A stretch of 64,000 nt of DNA, taken from Leishmania martiniquensis (taxonomy: Eukaryota > Euglenozoa > Kinetoplastea > Trypanosomatida > Trypanosomatidae). Position numbers and translations under genes: made by a program. Location of the stretch: the NCBI RefSeq assembly GCF_017916325.1, contig NC_090148.1:485001-549000 (forward strand), read 5' to 3'. The notes beneath the pieces were generated by a model. The model was not told where the DNA came from. It ran no database searches and worked only from the letters and a program-made list of their open reading frames with translations. Below, in pieces: positions 1 through 10,000 of the stretch. The first letter of the stretch is position 1, and each line of letters starts with the position of its first letter.

Positions 1-854
1 GTAAGGGCAGATGGAAGACACCCACTAAAACAAGGTCGGCTGAAAGTGAAAAAAAAAGTGTGCTTATTGTATGCGTGCGTGTAGGGTGAGTGAGTGTGTG
101 GGTGCCAGAGGCGGTCATGAGGCGCCAGGCCGCACTAGCAGTGGTACATACACAAACACAAACGAAATGTTTTTATTTTTCCTGCTCGTTTGCTCACGAA
201 AGGTGTGACTCGAGCGGAGAAAAAAAAAGGAAAGGAAAGCGGCTAAGCTGCACGAGAAAAGAAATGGTAGGCGGACACACACACAGAGTGGCACCGATGG
301 TGATGATGCCTCACGAAAGCGGGCAGTAACGGGAAACGAGTGACGCACGCCTGCACCCGCACGCACCTGTGTATATATATATATATACCGTCAGACAGCG
401 TGATCAGTGGGATCAGCTTGCACGGAAGCAGAAGAAAAGAGAGAGAGGAATACATGGTGCTCGTGAGAGAGGTTGAGAGCAGAGCGGACTTGTTAGGTGG
501 GCGGCACCGCTGCTGAATCTATTCCGTACCAACGGTAAAGTGAGGACTTCTTGTGACTGTTACGGGTGGTGGAAGCGGGAGAAGCATCTAACACACGGGG
601 ACGAAGAGATCCGCTCTATGCGCGAAGAGAGGAGTGGGGGGTGGGGTGGGGTGCCTGATGAGCCTCCGCAATGGGTCGGGGCCGTTTCCACCTCCTCCCT
701 GTCCGCAATCCGTTCATCCCTTTTCATCTCCACTGTTTCTTTTTTCTTTTCTCTTTTGAACCTGTGCAGACCCGTTCCCCCGCCTCCTCGTCAGCGTACC
801 ACCACCGCTATTCGTTCGTCTTCGCTTCTTCGGTACTCTTCGTTCGCTCCATCG
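1..854. other. Non-coding left edge
   Basis: I see no credible gene here. The stretch holds a short TA microsatellite near 366-386, GA-rich blocks, and on the + strand a strong polypyrimidine tract (about 716-765) ending in a CAG at about 768-770. That looks like a trans-splice acceptor on the strand opposite to all the genes. No plausible + strand gene follows it, because the repeat begins at 855. For a unit transcribed right to left this is downstream of the 2420-3154 gene. Confidence 0.5.
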
Positions 855-2328
855 CACCATCGCCCTCCTCATCGCCGAGAAGGGCGAAAGAGGGAGCACG
901 CGCTCCCCTTCGCGATGCGTCCAGCGTCTCGCCCCCACTTTGTGTGACGGGAGGGGGGTCCAGTAGCCCCACCCGCTCAGTGGGAAAGGCGAGCAGCCCC
1001 CTCCCCACACCCCCTCTCTCTGCCTCTCTCTAGCCCTGCCAACTGCCCCGAGTCATCCCTGGTAGCGGCACCGCGGCCGGCTACATGCGCCGGAGCGCCG
1101 TGCGGCAGTGCACCCGCTTGCGCCACCCACACGATGGGTACGGAGCCGGGCGTGGCACGGGCGTATGTGACCCGGCCCCGGCCGCCCACTGTGGTGCGGC
1201 GAGTCTGCGCCACTCGGATGGGGAGGAGGGGGGAGTGCGCGGCGTGGGTGCGTGGGCAGAGTACGAGACGGGGGCCGCGCTCTGCTGACGGAGTCGGCGC
1301 CTTGCTGTCGTGCCTGCACGCGCGATGGACCGGTGCCAGGGCGTGAGGGGGGGAGCTCGTAACGTACGGGAGCGAATAGGCACTTTTCCGTTCACCGCCG
1401 CACCCACCCCACGACGTGCGCGTCGACCGATAGACGCACGCACAGCCGCACAGCCCACCAACACCTGTCGCACCACGCCTGCGGCGTAGGAAAAAGTGTG
1501 TGTGTGTGGTCTGGGCACACGCCGCAGTATTCCTCCAGGGGCTGCGAGCCGCGGCATCCCATAATGTGTTGTGGAGACGCTCCACACCCGGGCCTGGATG
1601 CGGCACTCGGTGGCGCGCTTCGGGGTGCCGGCGGTGCAGTGCGCAGAGGAGCGCCCTGAGGCCGATTCGTGGGGATCTCATCGCGCCCCCGCGGCGTCCA
1701 GCACTCGTGCTCGTCGCACCTCTGCCTGCTCTGCGTGGAGGCGGTACACCACGCCAGCGGTGCCTCGCCATCTTCATCTTCCACTTCCGCCGACCCCAGT
1801 GAGCGGATGTGCGTGGCTGGCTTGCCCGCGTGTGCCGCGGCAGGTGGGATGCTGCGGTGCGCCTGTGGCAGCAAGGGCTCGCGCAGGGGTCGGGTCAGCC
1901 ATAGACGCCCGGGCGGGCGGTCGCGCATGCATTGCGAGGGAGCGGATGCGTACTCCGTGGACCTCGTCAGACAAGGTGCGCTTGGAGCCTTTAGCGATGC
2001 AAGGATTTCGCGTAGTGAATGGGGCACAATGTAGCTCCGGACATCTCTGCTGGCACCAACTCCCCGCAGCCGTACCCGAGGGCAGTCGGCAGGCGTGTGG
2101 CCTCCCTCCCCCTCAGAGGGAAGGGAGTGCGGGTATACTCCCCCCTCGATGATGTCGCGCAGTGGGGTGGTCGGCGTCATTCGGTGCGGCTGGGGGGGGC
2201 ACAGCGAAACGACAGGAACAGCATCGAACGCCTCCCCCCCAATCGCGTGCAAGAGAGGAATGCGGAAATTGTGGCCATCACGCAACAGCCGCAATGAGCG
2301 TCACGTGCAGCCACACACACACACACAC
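855..2328 (+). repeat. 1.47-kb dispersed repeat, full copy 1
   Basis: This block is nearly identical to the reverse complement of 44181-45654. The differences I see are a few substitutions and small homopolymer changes, such as a G run of 8 here against 11 in the other copy. It starts at the CACCATCGCC edge and ends in a CA microsatellite. Two parts recur elsewhere: 957-1356 (module A, matching 56511-56911 reversed) and 1391-1865 (module B, matching 38465-38939). A 34-bp linker (1357-1390) joins them. Neither end has an obvious target-site duplication or poly(A) tail. A frame of about 300 codons runs through it on the minus strand, but it begins with TTG, and overlapping frames on the other strand are equally conserved, so I do not call it a gene. 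Size and intergenic position suggest a SIDER-like or other Leishmania interspersed repeat. That class name is inference. Confidence 0.9.
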
Positions 2329-2419
2329 GGAGCGGTGGCGGAGAGAGATGAAGGGGGTGAGAGCGGCGAGGCAAAGCGAAAGGGTTACGTGGAGAGCTGT
2401 TTCAGGAAAGGCGAAGGGC

Positions 2420-3154
2420 TCACGCGTGTTGCTCCGTACGAGGTCGGTTTGTCGCGGCTGCGCCATCGCTTGTCTCCGGCTTAAGCGTCAGGACATGTGC
2501 TGTAACGTGCTGAACCAAAGCGCGCACAAACTCGCTGAGAAGCACCATGCGTTGACAGCATCGCACCTTGGCTTCTGCGTCCTGCCGCACCATCGCCTCC
2601 AACTCACGAATGCGAGCCCTGCAGCGCGCGAGACGGGGCCCCATCTCTTCTTCCGCAGGAAGCGCTCGCAAGTCAACTGGAAGCTGCGCCACGTTCGACG
2701 CCGGATCTGAAGTGCCCCGAGGCACCGCCGCCAATGTCGGTGGGGCACGACTGAGCAGTGTCATGAACTCGCTGAGGGTGACGAGCTCGCGCATATGTTG
2801 ACGAAGGAGATGCTCGTAGCGGCGTGTCTGCAGCGCCTCAGTCTGCAGACGCATGGGCAGCTCTGCACACCGCATCTGCGTGTACCCCAGCAGCTCACTT
2901 GTGTCTACCGCATGGGGGCTTGTCGCTGTGCCTTCCACCACATCCGCTCTCCCGGTGGTGGTAGGGGTGAGAGTGGCGTCTCGCAGAAGCGGGCACCGAA
3001 CAGCGTTCCAATCCTCCGGGGTTAGAAGCGAGAGCGACGAGGCCGCGTTAGCCCGAGAGGACGGACCCGGCGCCGTCGAGGCAGCCAGGCTGTGCAGACG
3101 CTGGCGCACCTCATTTTCGGCCTTCGCGAGGATGCTGTCAAGAGCAGAAGACAT
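2420..3154 (-). CDS. Hypothetical coiled-coil protein, 244 aa
   Basis: I do not recognise this protein. The start is the ATG at 3152-3154 (MSSALDSIL). The frame stays open upstream but only through low-complexity sequence from a CA/GT microsatellite, so the upstream extension is unlikely to be translated. The protein is rich in Ala, Leu, Arg and Glu. Its second half contains long helical, heptad-like stretches (the RIRELEAMV region and the LLSEFVRALVQHV region) that suggest a coiled coil. A Pro/Thr/Ser-poor helical middle (residues about 90-145) and a more disordered segment separate the helices. There is no signal peptide, membrane segment or catalytic motif. It is the last gene seen in the transcription direction and is followed by repeat copy 1. 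Coding is supported by frame length and absence of simple-sequence bias after the chosen ATG. The function is unknown. Confidence 0.65.
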   Translation of the reverse strand: MSSALDSILAKAENEVRQRLHSLAASTAPGPSSRANAASSLSLLTPEDWNAVRCPLLRDATLTPTTTGRADVVEGTATSPHAVDTSELLGYTQMRCAELPMRLQTEALQTRRYEHLLRQHMRELVTLSEFMTLLSRAPPTLAAVPRGTSDPASNVAQLPVDLRALPAEEEMGPRLARCRARIRELEAMVRQDAEAKVRCCQRMVLLSEFVRALVQHVTAHVLTLKPETSDGAAATNRPRTEQHA

Positions 3155-4744
3155 GAGATATGCCGACGGTGTACTTTTCCTTTGGTGTACCGACGTGTGT
3201 GTGTGTGTGTGTACGCGTGTGCGTGTGCTTGCTGAGAATGCCGCCGTCAGTAACGTGTATCGGTGTGCCTTTGCGCCCTCCGGGAACACTGCCACTGCTG
3301 ACGAGCACACACACACACACAGGCGTGCCGAGATTCGCATAAAGGCCGGAGAGACAAGGAACCGAAAGACGCAGTGTGGGGGTGAGCGCGAGCGCTACGC
3401 CAAACGCCTGCCTGATACACGCGAGACACCCCGGAGGGACACAGAGGGGTCATGGGAGCGAAGAGAGGATGTGAGGAGGGAGCGGGAGGGGGAGGATTGG
3501 GAAGCTGCGGCAAAGCTTGCGTCCATGACTTGCAGCTGCATTCGAACGTGCGGCGCTTCCACGGCGTGTGTGTGTTTGTGTGTGTGTGTGTGCATGTTTG
3601 TCTGTGTAAAGGAAGAGGGGAGCGGGCACAGAGGAGAGCACCGACATCACGCTCGCCCGATTCCCCTGCCCCACGAGCGCATATCTCTGAGAGAGACGGG
3701 TAACCTGTGGCTCCCCAGAAGACGGAAGCAGAGCTACGCATCGATTACAGCGCGGTCAGCTGCCCGTCGCTTACGCGCGCGTCACCTCAAGAAGGAAGGC
3801 AACGAGGTCAGGGGTCAAGTAGCGGCCCATGCGAACACCAGTGTCGTGGAGAGGGCCAGCTGGAACGAAGAGCAGAGCAGAGAGAGGTTTTGTGCTTGTG
3901 TGCGCGTGTGATTCGATGGCACATGTGCGCACGCAGAACGAAATGAACTCCGAGAGCCAACGCGGACTGGAGAACCCCCCTCTCCACTCCGCTTCCCCCC
4001 CTCCCTCCTAACCGGGCCCAAGCGGGCACAGAGGAAAAGATGCAGATGTACGCCGACGGGGATGGGGGGGGGGTTGCCTGCAGCGGCGCTATTGGGGGCA
4101 GAGAAGTGATTGGGGTGCGGTGTCGGAGGCGAGTGAGGTCGGAAAGAGGTCAAAAGCATTGCGCTATACACGCGGACGAGAGGGCCGGCCTCCTACGCCG
4201 GGTGGGAGGGGAGGGGAGGCTGGGCGGTCCCTACCAGCACGTTGGGGTCGGCCCGTGTCAGTCTACGCTCACAAAGGTGGGGGGCGAAGAAACTGCAGTA
4301 CACTTCCCGATATACATACATCGTCATGTGCGCAGGCCCTCTCTCTGCAGAGTCCGCCAATGCCGGTGCGGTGGCGTTTCTCACGCGCCACGGAGACATA
4401 TAGACGCGCGTGAAGGGGCCGCTGATACCGTTTTGGGGCGCATCTCGACGCCTTCTCGTCCACATTCTCGTCGAGGAGTCCCTCACGGCGTTCTCCACCT
4501 GAGCGGTACGCGTGCGAAAGGGATGGGGGTGGGGGGAAGGCTGGGGGCAGACCGCAGCGCTTATTGGGGCTCAATCGGATCAGCTGAGAGGTTGGAAAGA
4601 GAAGAGGGGCGCTGCCAGCTGTGAATTAACACGTGCGCTTGCGCTAGTGTGGACGCCCGTTGCGGCTCCAAGGAAAAGGCAGCGATACCTCCCCGCCGCG
4701 CCCACCACGAACCTCCTCCACATCTGCATCCCCCCCGCAGAAGC
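3155..4744. other. Intergenic region, microsatellite-rich
   Basis: There is no credible gene. It contains TG/CA microsatellites near 3197-3225, 3307-3323 and 3566-3595, G-rich runs near 4062-4074, and general purine richness on the + strand. On the minus strand these give the pyrimidine-rich tracts expected for trans-splicing of the gene ending at 2420. Confidence 0.5.
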
Positions 4745-6595
4745 TTAAGAATGCGGGGGCGGTCTCGGCGCGAGCGTTGACGCGCACGGATTTCTTGCTG
4801 TATTCTCTGCGAGGGTTTCCAGGGATTTGGCGCGTGCGGAGGAGGCTACCGGCGGCGCCACAGGAGTCTCTGCCGCAGTTTTCATGCAGGCCAGTGCATC
4901 TTTCCTGACCTCTTGGCGGCTGCGATAGTGGTCAAGATTTTTTGTGCACGATTCCTTCTCGAGTAACCGCAAGGACTCGGAGTACGCTACTGACTGCCCT
5001 TGCAGCCTCTGTTGTATCCGGCGCCACCGGTCTTGCTGCAACGCCTGCGCCGTCTGCAGCACCCGCGACACATTGTCCCAGTGCGCCGCCACGTCGCGCT
5101 GCAGCCGTGCCTGACTCACTTTCTCCGTAAACTGAAGGTCATGGCAGAGCTGAAGGGTTGCGCCTCGCCCCACCTGAAGAGTAGACACAGCAGTCACGCT
5201 TTCGGCTACCTGCGGTGTACTCGGTGCCACTGCCTCTTCCGTCGCTATTCGTTGTGGGTCGGGACCGTCCCCAACGCCACGGCTGTAGTTGACGGGCAGG
5301 GGAGCGGTCGAAAGCGTGCGGACCGTCACGGCGCTATCCGATGCGGCATCTACGGAGCGCCGCAGGATGAGCTGATGCACCAAACGCGCCTGCTCCTCCT
5401 CTAGAAACACAGCCTCTCTTGCACGACCACTGTGGCGTGGCTGACTACGGAGCGCTGCCTCGGTGCCAGATGGGGAACCAGAAGGCGCGAGACCTCTACG
5501 CGTGTTGGTATGCTGCGGGCGGACCAGAGCGCCGCCTTCGCGTGCCGCTTCCACGGTGTTGTGTAGACGCCGTATGACAGTACATCTGCCTGGAGAGAAT
5601 GCAGCGCCTGCCGCGCTCGAGGGCCGCTGCTGCAGCGTATCGCTCACATCACTTTCCGTGCCGCTGCTGCTGCTGCTGCTGCGTTGCAGCACCTCCTGAC
5701 CGTCCTCCACCTCGACCTCATCAAGCCGCTCCAGCAGAGGGCACGCGGCGCATATCTGCTGCACGTACGCGTGGTGCCGCTCCCTGTCATCACCATCACT
5801 CGCTACCCCGCCGCATCGGCTCCAGCACGGGTTGTTAGAGAGGTTCAGACTTCGAAGGCTCGGACAGGGGAGCTCGTTGCGCAGTAGTGTGTCTACAGAG
5901 GCGCTCAAGTTGTTGTGACTGACGTCGAGGAAGAAGAGGCGGTCCAGTTGCTGCAGCGGGGCGAGCGAGGTGAGCTGATTGTGGTGCACCACCAACACCT
6001 GCAGCTGTGAAAGCAGCTCAACGCCTTCGAGGTCAGCCAATGTGTTGTGCTGGAGATATACATGGGTGACGTTCAAGAAACACTGGATCGGGGCAATGGA
6101 GGTGAGCTGCCTCGCTGGGAGCTCCACACACCGAGTCTGCAGCGCTGCTTCTGCAATGCCTGCGACACCGCCGACGCGGTCGCCTTTCGTCAGAAACTGT
6201 GTCACGCCGTAGCGGGTGCGACCGCAGTTAGTCAGCGGCGTAGCCACAAGGGACAGCCTGGCAGAGAGCTGCCTCCTTGCTAGTGCCGTAGATGCGGAGG
6301 CTGAAGGCCGACGTCGATCTGCGGGAGCTATCCCACATCGAGGTGACATATCCTCGACATCTTCACTGTGGAAGCGCTCAACTGCCGGCGCGCGGCTTGA
6401 TGTGAGCAGCACTCCCTCATCCCCACAGGCGGATGCCGCTGTGCTCGACGGGGTGGCACCGTTCTCCCTCGGGCGGTCCTCATCTCCCTGCTGCGACTCT
6501 GCTAAAAATGCGGCCAGCGCCGCTTCATCGGGGTCATCGAGACGGAAAGAGGCGTAGTAGGCTACCTCCTCGGGCGTGAAGTTGGGAACGGACAT
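4745..6595 (-). CDS. Leucine-rich repeat protein with C-terminal coiled coil, 616 aa
   Basis: The protein starts at the ATG at 6593-6595 (MSVPNFTPEEV). After an acidic, Ser/Ala-rich N-terminus there is a block of SDS22-type leucine-rich repeats at roughly residues 160-290. Typical units are VTHVYLQHNTLADLEG, LQVLVVHHNQLTSLAP, LFFLDVSHNNL and LRSLNLSNNP, closed by an LRR-cap-like stretch (CPLLERLDEVEVED). The middle is disordered and rich in Ser, Gly and Arg. The C-terminal 150 residues are helical and Gln/Arg-rich (AHWDNVSRVLQTAQALQQDRWRRIQQRL), likely a coiled coil. LRR proteins of this shape in trypanosomatids are often axonemal or basal-body proteins (LRRC46/DNAAF1-like). That assignment is inference; the LRR block itself is clear. 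There is no membrane segment or signal peptide. Confidence 0.85.
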   Translation of the reverse strand: MSVPNFTPEEVAYYASFRLDDPDEAALAAFLAESQQGDEDRPRENGATPSSTAASACGDEGVLLTSSRAPAVERFHSEDVEDMSPRCGIAPADRRRPSASASTALARRQLSARLSLVATPLTNCGRTRYGVTQFLTKGDRVGGVAGIAEAALQTRCVELPARQLTSIAPIQCFLNVTHVYLQHNTLADLEGVELLSQLQVLVVHHNQLTSLAPLQQLDRLFFLDVSHNNLSASVDTLLRNELPCPSLRSLNLSNNPCWSRCGGVASDGDDRERHHAYVQQICAACPLLERLDEVEVEDGQEVLQRSSSSSSGTESDVSDTLQQRPSSAAGAAFSPGRCTVIRRLHNTVEAAREGGALVRPQHTNTRRGLAPSGSPSGTEAALRSQPRHSGRAREAVFLEEEQARLVHQLILRRSVDAASDSAVTVRTLSTAPLPVNYSRGVGDGPDPQRIATEEAVAPSTPQVAESVTAVSTLQVGRGATLQLCHDLQFTEKVSQARLQRDVAAHWDNVSRVLQTAQALQQDRWRRIQQRLQGQSVAYSESLRLLEKESCTKNLDHYRSRQEVRKDALACMKTAAETPVAPPVASSARAKSLETLAENTARNPCASTLAPRPPPHS

Positions 6596-7021
6596 TATCT
6601 GAGGGGTGGGGTGCCGCTACTTTTGCTTCCGGAGTGTGAATACATGCACGCATGCGTCAGAGAGGCGACGTATGAAGAGGGCCCTGTACCGTGAGCAGCA
6701 TGAGTCATTGCTGCTGGAGAGGAGGGGAAGGGGGATGGAGATGGGGAGAGGGGGAATAGTGATGAGGGTGTCGGGGTGGGAGCAGCCGGCTAAGGATGGG
6801 GCCGTGCGCACGAGATGACGGAAGAAGAACCACCGCGCGCGCAGTTATTCGGTGTGCGACCCCCTCTCCCCTATCCCTGTGTCCGTGTGTGTGTGTGTGC
6901 ACAAGGCCGTGACATCGACCGTCTGTTTCCAAGCTGCAGTTTCACCATCTCTCGCACAGAATTGGATGCACGTGGGCACAGATGCACGTCTGGACGACTG
7001 TTATGCACCGGCGCGCGCGTG
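6596..7021. other. Short intergenic region
   Basis: About 0.4 kb without a gene. It is GA-rich on the + strand near 6710-6780 (a pyrimidine tract on the transcribed-sense strand) and has a GT microsatellite near 6882-6900. It separates the LRR gene from the GCP-like gene. Confidence 0.4.
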
Positions 7022-10000
7022 TCAGCGAAAGCGAAAGGATAGCGTCTCCTCATCGGTGCCGCAGTATCGATTGAAAGTCAGTCGCACGACCAGCGGTTGC
7101 AGACGCGTGGCGAAGGCGGCCTGGTGGTGCTCCGTCGCGGCAGACACCGCCGCGACGAGGGCCTCGACAGCATTGCGTGTGCTACTGCGGATGTGAGACA
7201 CAGGCAAGCACGAAGGGTCGAGCGCCACCTCGAGCGTCCGCTGCACCGCCGCGCGAACTGCCTCGGTCGCTGGGGATTGCATCCCTCGCTCCCGAGCGTT
7301 CAGAGCAACGGGTGGGCGGGCGGGGAACGATACCAAGCTAAGCTCCAGTAGAAGCGCATCCAACTGGTAGCAAAGATCCATGCAGGAGAGCAGCTCCGGA
7401 GACGAGCTCACGGCCTTGGCGAGCAGGCGCTCCAAGTCATACACCACGCGGATTGCGACATTCTGCGTGAAGGAGAGCAGTTGGTCCACAGCGAAGTTGA
7501 GTGTATAGTAGGCGCTTCCCAGGCCTCGCGACACGTATGGCAGGTGCTGCGTCGCACTCTGCCCTGGCGGACCCATTGCCTGTGCTACTTGCGCATCCTG
7601 AGTGTCGCGTTGGTGGAGCCGTTTCTTCTGCTCCCGAAGTGTAATTTGGGCATAGTAGAGGGCACACTTGTAGCCGAAGACGTAGCTCCACACGTCGGAG
7701 AGCGCCACACCATTCCAGCCCGCCTCAGCTGTGGCTGCCGGTGACGATCTCCCGTCACTTGCGTCGCTGGCATCGATGTAGAGACGCCGGCGGCGCTGCC
7801 AGAAGTACGTCTGGTAACTGCGCATCGTCGCGTTCGTCAAGGGCTGCACGTACAGGCTCAACTCCTGCGGCTTCAAGATGCGCTCGAAGGCGTCAGGGAG
7901 TTCAAAGTTCAACTGGAAAGACGCGAACACGTCCAGCATCTCGGCAGCAGCGGGAAGGCTGTCGCGCCCTTTCTCCGCCTTAGACTCCTCCTGCCTCAGC
8001 ATGGCGGGGGTGGCGGTTGTCGGCAAGTTCGCTGCCGCACCCGCAGCAGCGACCCTCGCGGGGAGTACGGAGAGCCGCACGAGATCACCGAAGCGCTTCC
8101 CGCGCAGCGCGTCAGCAAAGAGGGCAGACACGACAGGAGCGGCAGTGCCGAGCCGGTTGTACATGGCCGCGCCACCCTCCTCGGCGTTTCGCACCCACCA
8201 TCGCGGCTCCATGTGCAGCCGCTCGAGAAACCCGTGAACAAGTCTCTCCTGGTCGCGGCAGAGGGCAACGTCGATCAGTAGCTTCAACGCATAAATAAAG
8301 GAGCAGGTGGTGGTGGCGGTGTGGTCCACGGGCTCCGCGCCGCCCTTTCCATCTGGTGGTCCGAGGGATCCAAGCAGTGGCCGCGCTGCCGGAGACGTCG
8401 TATCTGTTGACGGCTGCGGCGGCTGTTGTGCCAACTGCGCCGATTCACGCAGCGGCTGTGAATAAAGGCAGCCGCTGGCCATGCCGCCTCCGCCAACGAC
8501 CGCGTGCAGTGACATTGTAAACAACTCCCTCAAGCGGCGCTCCTGCAGGCGCTGCACAACCACACCAATTGGGATGAGCAGCGCCGTCGTCACCCAGCGC
8601 GCACATGGGATGGTGACGTTGATCCACAACTGATGGGAGCGTTGCGTTCGCTGCTCCTGGCCTCCCTGGCCCGATGCCGTGCTACCGTCACGCACTGAAG
8701 TCCGGTAACGCTCCTCCTCTTCAGCGAGGGCGTTGGTGAAGCGCACGTCCGGGGCGGTGGCCGATTCACTGATGGTGAGCGTCCACAGCGATATGCCGCG
8801 CCGGCGCAGCACCCCGCTACCCTCATCGCCGCCACCATCACCGCCGATGCTGTCGAGAGCATCAGCAGCACTCTTGCCACCGGTCTGCATGAAAGGGCCA
8901 TGTGTGCCACTCCCGCCGCCACCACCACCCCCGGCTGCCAAGCGCTGCCTCGGAGAGGATGCAAGGGGTGACGGAAACAGGTAACCCTGCTCGTCGGCGG
9001 CGCCCGAGGAACGATACTCATCGCGGCGCTGTTGCCACTGCTGCTGTCCGCTCAGCGCCTCCGCCAGCATCGAGGCAAATCCGAGCGGAATCGTTGTAGG
9101 AAAGTACGTGTAGTGCAATGGACCTGGGCTCCCACCAGCGTCGCTGCTTCTCGCCCCATTCACCGCCGCCAGTCCCGTGCTCGGAGCGGCTAACTGCACG
9201 AGGCGGCGGCGTACGTCTTGGTTCTGTTGTGCATACGCCACAACAGCCGAGACGGCGCCACTCCCAGCTTGGCCACCATCCCCGGGCCCGTCGCCGGCCT
9301 CGTACAGGATGTGGTGCAGAATATCCTTTACACTCTTCTTCTGCCACAGCGGGCTCGTCGATGCTCCCGTTGCACTTGTCACGGCCGCTGCCCGTGTGTC
9401 GCCTTCCGATCCGCCCACAGTGGCCGGGGCGCGTCGTGGATGCATTGGGGTCCGCGACAGTGCAATTTGCCTGTGCCGGCGGGTAAAACAGGCGAGACTA
9501 CGCAACACAAACGTACGGGCCGACGTAAGGGCAGCCCTTGCGAGGTGTTGCTCCGAGACGTCCCCGCTGCGACGGCCGGCCCGCCAAAGGGACGACACCC
9601 AAAACGTACCGACAGCCTCACCGCTGCGATCCACACCCGATGGCGATGGCTCTCTCGTGCGCTGCGCCGCGTCCTTTCCCGCCTCCCTCGCGCCAGCGGC
9701 GTCTGCGACGCTGTCGGCGCCATCGTACCCGACGCAGTTTAGAAGGAGTGAGAGAATGTCTGTCGGGCAGCGGCGGCTGGCGTCATCGATGCGCACGTGG
9801 GAGAAAGAAGAGCGAAACAGCCGTGGCAGCTGCCGACGCCACGCCAGCGGGTCGATGCCGCGTACGAAGCCGAAGATGGACGCGGTGCAGAGCAACACAT
9901 AGGGCCACGCCGTGTAGAGCAGCAAGGCGACGTAGAAGCGGTAGAGATCCATCGACGACGTGTCCTGGAAGGCGCTCGCCTGAATGATGAGTGTGTCGAG

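Noticed and set aside
1392..2294. 300-codon frame in repeat copy 1 (and 301 codons at 44213-45118) as a transposon protein
   Set aside because: It begins at TTG, has no reverse transcriptase, nuclease or other domain, and other frames of the repeat are equally long and conserved.
2311..2328. CA run at the repeat end as a CRISPR-like or poly(A) tail feature
   Set aside because: It is a simple dinucleotide microsatellite of a type found throughout the spacers.
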